The notes: a model not told the origin generated them from the sequence alone. Positions 26,622 to 37,113 are shown, counted from the first letter of the stretch. The stretch is DNA of 64,000 nucleotides from Bibersteinia trehalosi (GCF_004346205.1 NZ_SMAM01000003.1:177552-241551); one strand, 5' to 3'. A program made the numbers and translations.

Positions 26622-27563
26622 TTATCTCCGTTTGACCTGAAATTTTTGTTTTAACCGTGGCAAGACAAGTACAATAACAACGAGCAATGCTGTAATCAAA
26701 TTAAGGTCTTGTGGGCCGAAGCCAATATTATTTAACGTGTCATTATTCAGTGCTAATGCGATAAAAATACGGTAGAGAATGGAGCCGATAATGACCGCGA
26801 ATGTGAGCCATATAATGCGTTTTGCTGAAAAAATTGCTTCGCCAATAATGACTGCTGCTAAGCCAATTACAATTGTACCCACGCCAATAGAAATATCAAA
26901 TCCACCATTGCTTTGCACATATAATGCACCTGCAAGGGCAATTAATCCATTTGAAATAGCCATACCGAGTAAGGTCATCTTATTCACTGCAATACCTTGT
27001 GCTTTTGCCATACGCGCATTTGTTCCTGTAGCACGAATCGCTAAACCTGTTTGAGTCGCAAAGAAAAGATCGAATAGCAGTTTAGCAATAATTACGACAA
27101 AAACAGCAATAAGTAAGCGAACGATAGCCAACTGTAAATCATCATTAGCGCTAATGCTGTCGTAAACGGTTGGATCTCCAAGCAGAGAGACATTAGGTTT
27201 ACCCATGATGCGCAGATTGATGGAATAAAGTGCAATCATCATTAAAATACTGGCAAGTAATTTTTCGATTTTGAAACTGATGTGCAAACTAGCAGTAATT
27301 GCACCTGCAACTGCCCCTGCTACCATGCCAATTAGTGTAGCAATCCATGGATCGATATTATTTAGAATACAGAGCACACAAACTCCGCCTCCTAATGGAA
27401 AGCTACCATCTGCGGTGAGGTCTGGGAAATCTAAGATTTTGTAAGAGATAAGAACGCCTAACGCGACGAGTGCGTAAATCAGCCCGAGTTCTAGTGCACC
27501 AATCCAAGTAATATTAGTGAGGAAGGTGCTTAAAAAAAAGAGTAAATCAGTCATTGAAACCAT
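26622..27563 (-). CDS. ABC transporter permease (COG4120 type)
   Basis: A 313-residue inner-membrane protein with about 8-9 hydrophobic helices, of the branched-chain-permease-like fold used by COG4120 transporters: LGLIYALVALGVLISYKILDFPDLTADGSF near the N-terminus is a strong family signature, as is ATGTNARMAKAQGI (about 190). It pairs with the ATPase downstream. The usual third gene, an ABC_sub_bind lipoprotein or periplasmic protein, is not next to it: the upstream neighbour is a divergent YgjV-like gene. The start could also be the ATG at 27554. Confidence 0.8.
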   Translation of the reverse strand: MVSMTDLLFFLSTFLTNITWIGALELGLIYALVALGVLISYKILDFPDLTADGSFPLGGGVCVLCILNNIDPWIATLIGMVAGAVAGAITASLHISFKIEKLLASILMMIALYSINLRIMGKPNVSLLGDPTVYDSISANDDLQLAIVRLLIAVFVVIIAKLLFDLFFATQTGLAIRATGTNARMAKAQGIAVNKMTLLGMAISNGLIALAGALYVQSNGGFDISIGVGTIVIGLAAVIIGEAIFSAKRIIWLTFAVIIGSILYRIFIALALNNDTLNNIGFGPQDLNLITALLVVIVLVLPRLKQKFQVKRR

Positions 27564-27729
27564 ACTATTTCACTAGTACAAAACAGGCTGTATTGTACGC
27601 TATTTTTTGAAATAAATCAGTTTTTTTGAAAAAATTTTTAACGCAATCCTTTGCGTTTCAATGGCTTACCGACAAATATAAAAATAAGGCGTAAAATGCG
27701 CACCATCTTTATTTTACAAGGAAATTGTT

Positions 27730-27945
27730 ATGATTGAACTATTAGGTTATTTGGCAACAACTTTAGTTGCTGCATCGTTTTTATTAAAAGATGTCATTAA
27801 ACTGCGTTTAGTTAATGCGATTGGCGCTGCTTGCTTTGTCGTGTATGGCTTGATTGTTGGTACTTATCCCGTTGCCTTGTTAAATGCGTTTTTGGTCTGT
27901 GTAAACGGTTATTATATTTGGAAAGCGAAACAAGAAAAGGATTAG
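27730..27945 (+). CDS. YgjV-like small inner-membrane protein
   Basis: A 71-residue hydrophobic protein with two or three membrane helices (MIELLGYLATTLVAASFLL; LRLVNAIGAACFVVYGLIVG; YPVALLNAFLVCVNGYYIW) and a short basic tail. The repeating pattern L-R-x-x-N-A-I-G is typical of YgjV/SemiSWEET-like proteins, which have a half-transporter size. The function is not known. It has its own ribosome site (AAGGAAATTGTT). Confidence 0.65.
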   Translation: MIELLGYLATTLVAASFLLKDVIKLRLVNAIGAACFVVYGLIVGTYPVALLNAFLVCVNGYYIWKAKQEKD

Positions 27946-27978
27946 CAAGCGGTTGTTTTTTGCTACTTTTTTACAAAA

Positions 27979-28006
27979 AAATGCAGGTTTAAAACCTGCA
28001 TTTTTT
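27979..28006. terminator. Bidirectional terminator between ygjV-like and secF
   Basis: AATGCAGGTTT and AAACCTGCATT form an 11-bp stem with T runs on both sides (TTTTTT to 28006; the complementary A run precedes it). Confidence 0.85.
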
Positions 28007-28011
28007 GATGG

Positions 28012-28983
28012 TTAGTAGTCAATGAATGATTGGCTATTTTCACCTTCTTTTTCCACCACGGGTTGGATCATATGCTCGCGCTTTAAGCCTAGATCGAGTG
28101 CTGTGGCGATAGCAATAAAGATAGTTGAATAAGTACCAAACCCAATACCAATTAATAATGCTAAAGAGAAGCTATGCAGAGTTGGCCCACCGAGTAAATA
28201 GAGAGCCCAAACTACCACTAAGGTTGTTAAAGAGGTGACTATTGTTCTTGCGAGTGTTTGGCTTAGTGAGATATTGATGACATCAGCCGATGAGCCACGA
28301 CGAATTTTAGGGAAGTTTTCCCTTACGCGGTCAAAGACAACGATACTGTCATTTAGTGAATAACCTACTACAGACAAAATAGCAGCGACAAAGGTCAAAT
28401 CTATTTCGATCTGCAAGAAAGAAAATGCACCTAAGGTTACTAAAACATCGTGGAATAAGGCAATTACCCCACCTGCAGCCAGCCGCCATTCAAAACGGAA
28501 GCCGACATAGGCAAGAATCATCGCGAGTGTACCCAAAGTTGCGTAAATTGCACCTTGTGTCAGTTCCTCACCAACGTTTGGCCCCACGAATTCGATACTT
28601 TTGACTACTGCATTTGGATCGATTTGCTGATGCAATACATCCATTACTTTATTACCCAGTGTCATATCACCTTCAGCGGCGCCAAGGCGGATCATTAATT
28701 CACTTTGGCTTCCTGTGGTTTGTACTAACGCTGAGGCGTACCCGTTTTTCTCTAATACGCTACGTACTTGAGCGAGATCAGCTGGCTGTGAAAAGCTAGT
28801 CTCAATTACTGTTCCGCCTGTGAAATCTAAGCCCCAGTTAAAGCCTTTCGTCACAATGGTAAATACACAGAGAGCCGAGAGAATTATTGAAAATAGATAA
28901 GCCCCAAGACGGTATTTCATAAACGGAACTAAGCGATAAGGCAACTTGACTTCCGTCGCATTTTTTTCTGTTTGAGTCGTCAT
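28012..28983 (-). CDS. secF: Protein translocase subunit SecF
   Basis: SecF with SecD and YajC uses the proton gradient to pull proteins through SecYEG. The 323-residue product has an N-terminal helix (about 24-44), the periplasmic domain with GLDFTGGTVIETSF (about 52-65) and ESI/GPNVGEELTQGAIYATLG, then five C-terminal helices with VGYSLNDSIVVFDRVREN (about 208-225), the signature of RND-type SecF. Third gene of yajC-secD-secF, 9 bases after secD. Confidence 0.96.
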   Translation of the reverse strand: MTTQTEKNATEVKLPYRLVPFMKYRLGAYLFSIILSALCVFTIVTKGFNWGLDFTGGTVIETSFSQPADLAQVRSVLEKNGYASALVQTTGSQSELMIRLGAAEGDMTLGNKVMDVLHQQIDPNAVVKSIEFVGPNVGEELTQGAIYATLGTLAMILAYVGFRFEWRLAAGGVIALFHDVLVTLGAFSFLQIEIDLTFVAAILSVVGYSLNDSIVVFDRVRENFPKIRRGSSADVINISLSQTLARTIVTSLTTLVVVWALYLLGGPTLHSFSLALLIGIGFGTYSTIFIAIATALDLGLKREHMIQPVVEKEGENSQSFIDY

Positions 28984-28992
28984 GCAATCCCC

Positions 28993-30837
28993 TTAAATCC
29001 AAAGTTTTTTCACACGTTTGCCGCCATATACCCAGTTTACCAGCATTCTAGTACCAGTAATTGCAGTAAACATTGAGATCATTACCCCTAATGCAAGGGT
29101 TACCGCAAAGCCTTTAACCGGCCCAGTCCCCACCGCATACAAAATTAATGAGGTAAGAATAGTGGTTAAGTTTGAGTCAAAGATACTTGAAAATGCACCA
29201 TCATAACCTTCGTGAATAGCTTGCTGTATTGAGCGACCATTGCGCATTTCTTCTTTAATCCGCTCGTAAATAAGTACGTTCGCATCAATTGACATTCCTA
29301 CAGCAAGAACAATCCCCGCAATACCAGGCATGGTCAAGGTTGCCCCAATTAATGACATTAAACCCACAGTTAAAATGAGATTAACGATCAACGCCATTGA
29401 TGCAAAGATTCCAAAGACTTTGTAGTACACTAGGCAGAAGATTAAGGTTAAGCCTAAACCCAATAAACCAGCCTCCATACCTTGAGCAATATTGTCTGCT
29501 CCCAATGATGCACCAATAGTCCGTTCTTCAACGATAACGATAGGTGCAATTAATGCGCCAGAGCGAAGTAATACCGCGAGGTTTTGTGCTTCAGCAGGAC
29601 TGTTAATGCCTGTAATTTGGAAATGTGAACCTAAACGGGAGTTAATAGTTGCAACATTAATGACTTCTTCGTGTTTTTCTAAAATGACTTTGCCATTAGC
29701 ATCACGTTTACCAGAATCTTTAAATTCGCTGTAGAGCGTAGCCATTGGTTTGCCGACTTCCGATTTGGTGATTTCCCCCATGAGACTACCACCTTCACTA
29801 TCCAGCTCAATACTGACTTGAGGTAAACCACGTTCATCAATCCCTGATTTAGCATTAATAATATGCTCACCACCGAGTGATGGACGCATTCTGAGGACAA
29901 CAGGACCTCCATGGCGATCATATTTCAACTCAGAGTTTAGTGGCACTATACCGCGGCTAGCCTGACCAAGATCGGCCTCTTGATTAACCATCCGAAATTC
30001 AAGTGTAGCTGTTGCTCCAAGGATTTCTTTTGCGCGTGCAGTATCCTGTACCCCTGGTAATTCCACCACAATACGATCAGCGCCTTGGCGTTGAATAGTA
30101 GGCTCTGAAACGCCAAGTTCTTCAACACGCTTACGCAGGATAGTTAGGTTTTGCTCAATAGCTAAATCACGTGATTCTGATAATCCTTGTGCGGAAGGCG
30201 TTAATACTGCTACGTTTGTGGAAGTGAGTAAGACATCTAGTGTTGGATAAGTACGACGAATGTAGCGTACCGCTTTTTCTGCACCATTTTCATCATTAAA
30301 TTCAATTTCAGTGCCGAAATTATCGACTTTTTTAAATGACTTTGTTTCTATATTGTCTTTGCGGAATATGGCGCGTAAGCTATCTTGCAGTTGGTCTTGC
30401 TGCTTCGTAAGCGCGGTGTTCATATCCACTTCCATTAAGAAACGAACCCCACCACGCAAATCTAAGCCACGTTTCATTGGTTCGCCACCAATAGAGGTGA
30501 GCCATTCAGGCGTAGCCGGAGCCAAATTTAATGCCACAGAATAGTTATTACCAAGCACTTCGGCAATTTTTTCCTTGGCAGGAAGTTGTTCTTCATCTTT
30601 ATTTAAACGCACTAAAATAGAGCCATTTTCTAAGCTCATTGCTTTGGGAGTGATATTTAAAGCGCTGAGAGCTGATTGCACTTGGGTGAGCGTTTCTTGA
30701 GATGTTTGTTGCCCACGAGTGCCAGAAATTTGTACTGATGGGTCTTCGCCATAAAGATTTGGAAGGGCATATAGAGCGCCAATGGCGATCACAAGGATCA
30801 CCATTAGGTTCTTCCAAAGCGGGAAACGGTTTAACAC
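28993..30837 (-). CDS. secD: Protein translocase subunit SecD, GTG start
   Basis: The 614-residue RND-type subunit has a first membrane helix (about 8-27), a large periplasmic domain including GLDLRGGVRFLMEVDM (about 124-139), and five C-terminal helices with GMSIDANVLIYERIKEE (about 512-528), the conserved SecD signature. The start codon is GTG at 30837, preceded by GGGGACTTATT; no ATG is available close by that keeps the first helix. Length matches E. coli SecD (615). Confidence 0.96.
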   Translation of the reverse strand: MLNRFPLWKNLMVILVIAIGALYALPNLYGEDPSVQISGTRGQQTSQETLTQVQSALSALNITPKAMSLENGSILVRLNKDEEQLPAKEKIAEVLGNNYSVALNLAPATPEWLTSIGGEPMKRGLDLRGGVRFLMEVDMNTALTKQQDQLQDSLRAIFRKDNIETKSFKKVDNFGTEIEFNDENGAEKAVRYIRRTYPTLDVLLTSTNVAVLTPSAQGLSESRDLAIEQNLTILRKRVEELGVSEPTIQRQGADRIVVELPGVQDTARAKEILGATATLEFRMVNQEADLGQASRGIVPLNSELKYDRHGGPVVLRMRPSLGGEHIINAKSGIDERGLPQVSIELDSEGGSLMGEITKSEVGKPMATLYSEFKDSGKRDANGKVILEKHEEVINVATINSRLGSHFQITGINSPAEAQNLAVLLRSGALIAPIVIVEERTIGASLGADNIAQGMEAGLLGLGLTLIFCLVYYKVFGIFASMALIVNLILTVGLMSLIGATLTMPGIAGIVLAVGMSIDANVLIYERIKEEMRNGRSIQQAIHEGYDGAFSSIFDSNLTTILTSLILYAVGTGPVKGFAVTLALGVMISMFTAITGTRMLVNWVYGGKRVKKLWI

Positions 30838-30864
30838 AATAAGTCCCCTATTTTGTTGGAAGGA

Positions 30865-31158
30865 TTAGAGAGATTTGATAGAACCTTTCGGTAATACCGC
30901 CACCACGAAAGCACGTTGAATAGTCACCTCTGTGGTATCGTTTAATGCGATAACGATATTTTCATCTTCAGCAGAAACTTTCGTGATTTTACCAACTAAG
31001 CCGCCGCTAGTTAAAACTTCGTTACCTTTTGCAAGGCTTGCTAAAAGCTCACGTTGTTGTTTTTGGCGTTTTGCTTGTGGGCGGTAGATCATAAAATAGA
31101 AGATCGCACCGAATACCACTAGCATAAAAATCATTTCCATACCGCCACCTTGTTGCAT
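30865..31158 (-). CDS. yajC: Sec translocon accessory protein YajC
   Basis: The 97-residue inner-membrane protein has one helix MIFMLVVFGAIFYFMIYRPQ and the family signature RPQAKRQKQQRELLASLAKGNEVLTSGGLVGKI. It joins SecDF. First gene of the operon; the tgt gene that often precedes it in enterobacteria is absent, and the plus strand holds ytfJ instead. Confidence 0.94.
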   Translation of the reverse strand: MQQGGGMEMIFMLVVFGAIFYFMIYRPQAKRQKQQRELLASLAKGNEVLTSGGLVGKITKVSAEDENIVIALNDTTEVTIQRAFVVAVLPKGSIKSL

Positions 31159-31340
31159 AAAAAGCTCCTTAACATGTTGTGATTAATAGGAAAAAAGAGG
31201 GCGCTAAAATAGCATATTTCCACTTGGTTTTCATCAGAAAAAATATGGATATAACAGATCCGCTCTCTTTTGTGTTGTATTCTAGGTAGAATGTCGTCCG
31301 ATATGGGAGCAATTCTGTTAAATTCAATACAAGAAGGAAA

Positions 31341-31906
31341 ATGATGAAGAAAAAATATCTACAAGCGGTGCTTTTTAGTGCAATTTTTGCAAATTCAGCC
31401 CTTGCACATAACATTTCGTTAAATGCTGGCTTACCTGCTGTTACAGTTGCTCAAGATGGTGAACTCATTGCAAAAAAGGCAAAAATGTGCAATATCAGGG
31501 TTGGGATAGCGCTAGTTTGAATGGTAAAGTGCGTGTTATTTTTCACATTGCCGGTAGGAGTGCAGCAAAAGAAAAAAATCAAGCACTGGTGAATGCGATT
31601 AAAGCCGCAGGCTTAGATCGTAGTAAATATCAAACAACGACAATTATTAATGCGGATGATGCTATTGTTGGGACGGGGCTATTTGTGAAAAATAGCGCAG
31701 AAAACGGCAAATTAGAAAATCCGCATAGCCAGGTTGTCCTAGATCAACAAGGGAAAGTGAAAAGTGCTTGGAAATTAAAAGCAAAAGAAAGCTTTGTGGC
31801 GGTATTAGATCGGCATGGTAAAGTGCAATTTGTTGCAGAAGGTAAACTTTCAACTGAACAAACTCAACAAGTTATTCAGCTTGTGAAAAAACTATTGAAT
31901 GAATAA
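31341..31906 (+). pseudogene. ytfJ: YtfJ-family protein split by one missing base (or -1 frameshifting)
   Basis: The first frame (ATG 31341) encodes a signal peptide (ending SALA, about residue 24) and HNISLNAGLPAVTVAQDGELIAKK, then leaves the family sequence and stops at 31518. The second frame, readable from about 31478 to TAA at 31906, encodes the rest of YtfJ (GKVRVIFHIAGRSAAKEKN, TTTIINADDAIVGTGLFV, WKLKAKESFVAVLD). The two join perfectly if the A6 run at 31472-31477 had one more A. The run reads A-AAA-AAG in the first frame, the canonical bacterial -1 slippery heptamer, so either a lost base or programmed slippage fits. The rejoined product has about 188 residues, like E. coli YtfJ (184), a periplasmic thioredoxin-fold protein of unknown role. 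Confidence 0.85.
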
Positions 31907-31949
31907 GAAACGCTAAGCGTTTAAGTTAAATCGCGTCTTGCTTAAAAAC

Positions 31950-31979
31950 GGTCTCGCATCATGATGGGAGACCATTTTT
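31950..31979. terminator. Terminator between ytfJ and gcvA
   Basis: GGTCTC (31950-31955) and GAGACC (31968-31973) enclose a second palindrome CATCATGATG, followed by ATTTTT. It serves ytfJ on the plus strand. Confidence 0.75.
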
Positions 31980-31985
31980 CTCAAA

Positions 31986-32888
31986 TTAATTTGGATAACT
32001 CTGTGCCATTTCTGTTGTGATCCATTCTACAAAGAGCTGAACTTTGAGAACCTCTGCCATTTGGTGAGGATAGACGACATAAAAAGTCTTTTCATCAATG
32101 AGCCCTGTAGGGAACGGTTCAATTAAATTACCCTGCTCAATTTCATGCTGAGCCAAAATTTTATTGGCGATCGCTACGCCTTGGTTGTGCATTGCGGCTT
32201 GTAGAGCCATAAACGTATGGCTAAACATTGTGCCAGCTTCTTCCACATCAATTTTGTCGTCTAGCTTGAAGTGTTCTATCGTACGCTTCCACTTGTTGCG
32301 ACTAAAAACATGCAACAACATTTTTCCAATAATATCATCTGGTGTGTTTAATGGATTTTCGGCTAAATATTTGGGTGAAGCTAAGATCACTAAAGGCGCT
32401 TCTGCTAAACAAACAGACTCAAGGTTATCCCATTTTCCGTTTCCATAGTAGATGGCAACGTCAATTTCTTTCCCTAACTGACCTTCATCTTGATCAACCC
32501 CTTTAATGCGAACTTCTACATCGGGGAACTTCTCATGAAAATCATTTAGACGAGGAACGAGCCATTGCATACCGAAGGTTTGGGGCACGCTGATGGTTAA
32601 AATTTGTCGATTGTTTTTAGCGCGAATTTTATCTGTTGCTTTGGCGATCTGTTCTAGAAGCGGTCGAATTTCCTCAAAATATTGCAAACCCGATTCTGTG
32701 AGCTCGAGAATACGGTTACGCCGGTGAAATAATTGTATGCTCAAAAAATCTTCTAATAATTTGATTTGATGACTTACGGCAGCCTGAGTAACGAAGAGTT
32801 CTTCGGCAGCTTTAGTAAAGTTAAGATGACGAGCAGCGGATTCGAAAGCTTTTAGCGCATTAAGAGGCGGAAGTTTTTTGTTATTCAT
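31986..32888 (-). CDS. gcvA: Glycine cleavage system regulator GcvA (LysR family)
   Basis: The 300-residue LysR protein begins KLPPLNALKAFESAARHLNFTKAAEELFVTQAAVSHQIKLLED, the characteristic GcvA winged helix-turn-helix, and has a periplasmic-binding-like effector domain (about 92-300). GcvA activates the glycine cleavage genes and, in E. coli, the divergent sRNA gene gcvB. Here too gcvB lies divergently, about 100 bases away, which confirms the identity. The gcv genes themselves are not in the window. Confidence 0.93.
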   Translation of the reverse strand: MNNKKLPPLNALKAFESAARHLNFTKAAEELFVTQAAVSHQIKLLEDFLSIQLFHRRNRILELTESGLQYFEEIRPLLEQIAKATDKIRAKNNRQILTISVPQTFGMQWLVPRLNDFHEKFPDVEVRIKGVDQDEGQLGKEIDVAIYYGNGKWDNLESVCLAEAPLVILASPKYLAENPLNTPDDIIGKMLLHVFSRNKWKRTIEHFKLDDKIDVEEAGTMFSHTFMALQAAMHNQGVAIANKILAQHEIEQGNLIEPFPTGLIDEKTFYVVYPHQMAEVLKVQLFVEWITTEMAQSYPN

Positions 32889-32954
32889 AGCAAAGAACGA
32901 TTGATTGATGATAAAGCATTACTTTTTTTGATTAATAAAATAAAAAAATCTCGT

Positions 32955-32983
32955 TTGTTACAGAGGATAAATCTCTCTAGAAT
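32955..32983 (+). promoter_or_regulatory. gcvB promoter
   Basis: TTGTTA (32955-32960) and TAGAAT (32978-32983) are separated by 17 bp. The expected start is near 32990. GcvA sites should lie between this promoter and gcvA. Confidence 0.65.
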
Positions 32984-32989
32984 AGCAAC

Positions 32990-33157
32990 CCATACTTAGA
33001 TGGATAGTGAACAACATTTTGTTGTTTGTATTTTTAAGTATGATGTTGTGTTTGCATATTGGTCTAGTTTATAGACCGTGAGTAATTCATTACTCATTTC
33101 ACTTCCTGTATATTTTGACCGATTTGGTTGATAACCGCCCACTTGGGCGGTTTTTTT
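32990..33157 (+). ncRNA. gcvB: GcvB small regulatory RNA
   Basis: This Hfq-dependent sRNA represses many amino-acid transport and synthesis genes. The DNA between gcvA and ilvE matches E. coli GcvB in its conserved parts: the GU-rich seed GATGTTGTGTTTGC (33042-33055), then the ATTGGTCT...AGACC hairpin (33058-33076), then TTTCACTTCCTGTATATTTT (33097-33116), and ends in AACCGCCC-ACTT-GGGCGGTT plus a T run (33133-33157). Position and orientation relative to gcvA are as in enterobacteria. The 5' end is set from the promoter (about 168 nt long). Predicted targets in this window are artI, ilvE and thrL. Confidence 0.92.
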
Positions 33158-33272
33158 ATGCCAAAAATCTGTGACATTCTAGCAGAAAGTCGCAGAAAAC
33201 CAAAAATTTTTATCATTCTAAAAAAATTTGCTTTAGAATAGCCAAATTCGATTTTAATACACAATAATAAGG

Positions 33273-33280
33273 ACACAACA
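33273..33280 (+). promoter_or_regulatory. Predicted GcvB binding site at the ilvE start
   Basis: ACACAACA lies immediately before the ilvE ATG and pairs fully with TGTTGTGT in the GcvB seed. ilvE is among reported GcvB targets in enterobacteria. The ribosome-site context (ATAAGGACACAACA) is the same as at artI. Confidence 0.65.
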
Positions 33281-34303
33281 ATGACCCCAAAAGAGATTGA
33301 TTGGCAAAATCTAGGCTTTTCTTATATTAAAACTGATTATCGCTTTATCGCACGTTGGAAAGATGGCAAGTGGGATAAAGGCGAACTTACTACTGATAAT
33401 ACTCTTCATATCCACGAAGGTTCGACCGCACTTCACTATGGACAGCAATGTTTTGAAGGCTTGAAAGCTTATCGTTGTAAAGATGGCTCAATTAACCTTT
33501 TCCGCCCAGATCAAAATGCGCTACGAATGCAGACGACTTGTGATCGATTGCTTATGCCACAAGTACCAGTAGAAATGTTTATTGAAGCATGTAAGCAAGT
33601 GGTTAAAGCAAATGAAGCATGGCTTGCGCCTTATGGTACAGGGGCAACACTTTATCTGCGTCCATTTGTGATTGGCGTAGGTGAAAATATTGGCGTTCGA
33701 GCTGCGCCTGAATATATTTTCTCTGTTTTCTGTTGTCCTGTTGGAGCTTATTTCAAGGGTGGTTTAGCGCCGTCTAATTTCCTTGTTACAAATTATGACC
33801 GTGCAGCGCCTCATGGCACTGGCGGGGTAAAAGTGGGGGGTAACTATGCGGCAAGTCTGCTGCCACACGAATTAGCCGCAGAGCGTAATTTTGCAGACTG
33901 TATCTATCTTGACCCTAAAACTCACACTAAAATTGAAGAAGTTGGTGCCGCAAACTTCTTTGGCATCACGCGTGATAACAAATTCATCACACCTAAATCA
34001 CCATCAATTTTGCCAAGTATTACGAAATATTCTTTGCTATGGTTGGCAGAAAATCGTTTAGGCATGCAAGCCATTGAAGGTGATGTCTATATTGACGAAC
34101 TTGATCAATTTGCAGAAGCAGGGGCTTGTGGCACTGCTGCTGTGATTTCTCCGATTGGCGGTATTCAAAATGGTGATAATTTCCATGTGTTCTATTCTGA
34201 AACCGAAGTTGGGCCAATTACCCATAAACTTTATGATGAATTGACAGGTATTCAGTTTGGCGATGTAGAAGCGCCAGAAGGCTGGATTGTGAAGGTAGAG
34301 TAG
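33281..34303 (+). CDS. ilvE: Branched-chain amino acid aminotransferase
   Basis: Catalyses the last, reversible step in Val, Leu and Ile synthesis, using PLP and glutamate. The 340-residue protein is of the longer BCAT subtype also present in H. influenzae, not the 309-residue enterobacterial form. Visible features: the opening [30 protein letters not shown] (about 48-60), the probable PLP lysine K184 in [10 protein letters not shown], and [11 protein letters not shown] (about 215). The leader contains gcvB and a GcvB pairing site. A ridA-like gene follows, which fits because RidA clears reactive enamines that damage IlvE. Confidence 0.95.
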   Translation: MTPKEIDWQNLGFSYIKTDYRFIARWKDGKWDKGELTTDNTLHIHEGSTALHYGQQCFEGLKAYRCKDGSINLFRPDQNALRMQTTCDRLLMPQVPVEMFIEACKQVVKANEAWLAPYGTGATLYLRPFVIGVGENIGVRAAPEYIFSVFCCPVGAYFKGGLAPSNFLVTNYDRAAPHGTGGVKVGGNYAASLLPHELAAERNFADCIYLDPKTHTKIEEVGAANFFGITRDNKFITPKSPSILPSITKYSLLWLAENRLGMQAIEGDVYIDELDQFAEAGACGTAAVISPIGGIQNGDNFHVFYSETEVGPITHKLYDELTGIQFGDVEAPEGWIVKVE

Positions 34304-34338
34304 TAACAAGCGGTGGATTTTCCACCCTATTTTGCAAA

Positions 34339-34366
34339 AGGGCGAATTGGTATTCGCCCTATCTTT
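34339..34366 (+). terminator. Weak hairpin between ilvE and the ridA-like gene
   Basis: AGGGCGAAT-TGGT-ATTCGCCCT forms a 9-bp stem (34339-34360) but has only a short T-rich tail, so readthrough into the next gene is likely. An uptake signal (ACAAGCGGT) lies just upstream. Confidence 0.55.
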
Positions 34367-34377
34367 ATGGAGCATAT

Positions 34378-34722
34378 ATGATTCAACGTTTTGAAGTCGG
34401 GCATCGCTATTCTGAAGTTGCTATTCACAACCATGTTGCCTATTTAGCTGGCCAAGTACCATGGGATGCCTCGGCAGATGCTTATGGACAAACGCAGCAA
34501 GTACTGGCAGAAATTGATAAATGGTTAGCCCTAGCTGGTACAGATAAAAGCCGTATTTTGATGGCACAAATTTATCTTGCTGAAATGGGCGATTATGCAG
34601 AAATGAATCGCGCTTGGGATGAATGGGTAGCAGAAAATCATGCGCCGCCACGCGCGTGTGTAGAAGCTAAGCTGGCTATGCCAGAGTGGAAAATAGAAAT
34701 CGTGGTAACCGCTGCAGTGTAG
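34378..34722 (+). CDS. RidA-family protein
   Basis: The 114-residue product is of the YjgF/YER057c/UK114 fold: HNHVAYLAGQVPWDASADAYGQTQQVLAEIDKWLALAG at about 18-55, and VEAKLAMPEWKIEIVVTAAV at the C-terminus. The active-site arginine seems to be that in PPRACVEAK (about residue 94). Such enamine/imine deaminases hydrolyse 2-aminoacrylate; placing one after ilvE suggests protection of IlvE. It differs in detail from the canonical 128-residue RidA, so it may be a paralogue subgroup (Rid4-7 type). Confidence 0.8.
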   Translation: MIQRFEVGHRYSEVAIHNHVAYLAGQVPWDASADAYGQTQQVLAEIDKWLALAGTDKSRILMAQIYLAEMGDYAEMNRAWDEWVAENHAPPRACVEAKLAMPEWKIEIVVTAAV

Positions 34723-34734
34723 AGTAGGAAGAGG

Positions 34735-36424
<1,690 letters not shown>

Positions 36425-36425
<1 letters not shown>

Positions 36426-37066
36426 TGAAACTGATGAAAAAAGTGTTAGTGCTAGTGACCGGATTATTGGCTATCGCTGTAAATTCTGTGGCAGAAGATT
36501 TTAATATTAAATATAGCTCAAACTATCTGATGCCGGCGTATGTGCATTTTAAAAATGATGGCAAAAGCTATTCGATTGTGTCGAAAATTAATGTGCCGCT
36601 GTATAACATTGTATTCAGTGCAAAAGGGCGGGAATATGGTAATCAATTCCATATGCTGAGTTATCAAGATAGCCGTAACGGTAAAAATTATGCCATTGCA
36701 GAATTGGATTCCAATACCATTCAATATGGTAAAGTGAAAGAACCACTGAAAAAGGAGAGCATTAAAATGCCAACTTTCGATCTATTTAGCGTGGCCTTTC
36801 AGCTAAGTTATTATGATCGGTTGCCAAAAAGTTTTCAAACTACGAATGGCAAAAAGTTGTATCCAACAGAAAACGTAGTGCTTAATAAATCGCAACAAAC
36901 TATCAAAGTAAAAGGTCAGAATGTTGAAGAGATTACCTATCGTTTCAAAACGGGTGGCAAATATATTACAGTGAAAAAGCATGCAGGAGAAAAATTCCCT
37001 CGCTATATTTCTTACAATCGTGATGGCGATAATTACGAACTGAAGTTTGATAGTTTTGTAAAATAA
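36425..37066 (+). CDS. Periplasmic DUF3108-type protein
   Basis: The 213-residue product has a signal peptide (LMKKVLVLVTGLLAIAVNSVA, cut after about residue 23) and a beta-strand-rich domain with alternating polar and hydrophobic residues (YLMPAYVHFKNDGKSYSIVSKINVPLYNIVFSAKG; FPRYISYNRDGDNYELKF at the end), typical of DUF3108 outer-membrane/periplasmic proteins. The function is unknown. The start codon shares a base with the cysB stop (TAATG), so the two genes are coupled. A perfect 15-bp terminator stem follows. Confidence 0.7.
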
Positions 37067-37077
37067 TTCAAATAATG

Positions 37078-37113
37078 AAAAAGAGAGAACGATAATTTTC
37101 GTTCTCTCTTTTT
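37078..37113. terminator. Bidirectional terminator between the DUF3108 gene and trxA
   Basis: A perfect 15-bp stem, AAAAAGAGAGAACGA (37078-37092) with TCGTTCTCTCTTTTT (37099-37113), loop TAATTT; A and T runs allow termination in both directions. Confidence 0.9.
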
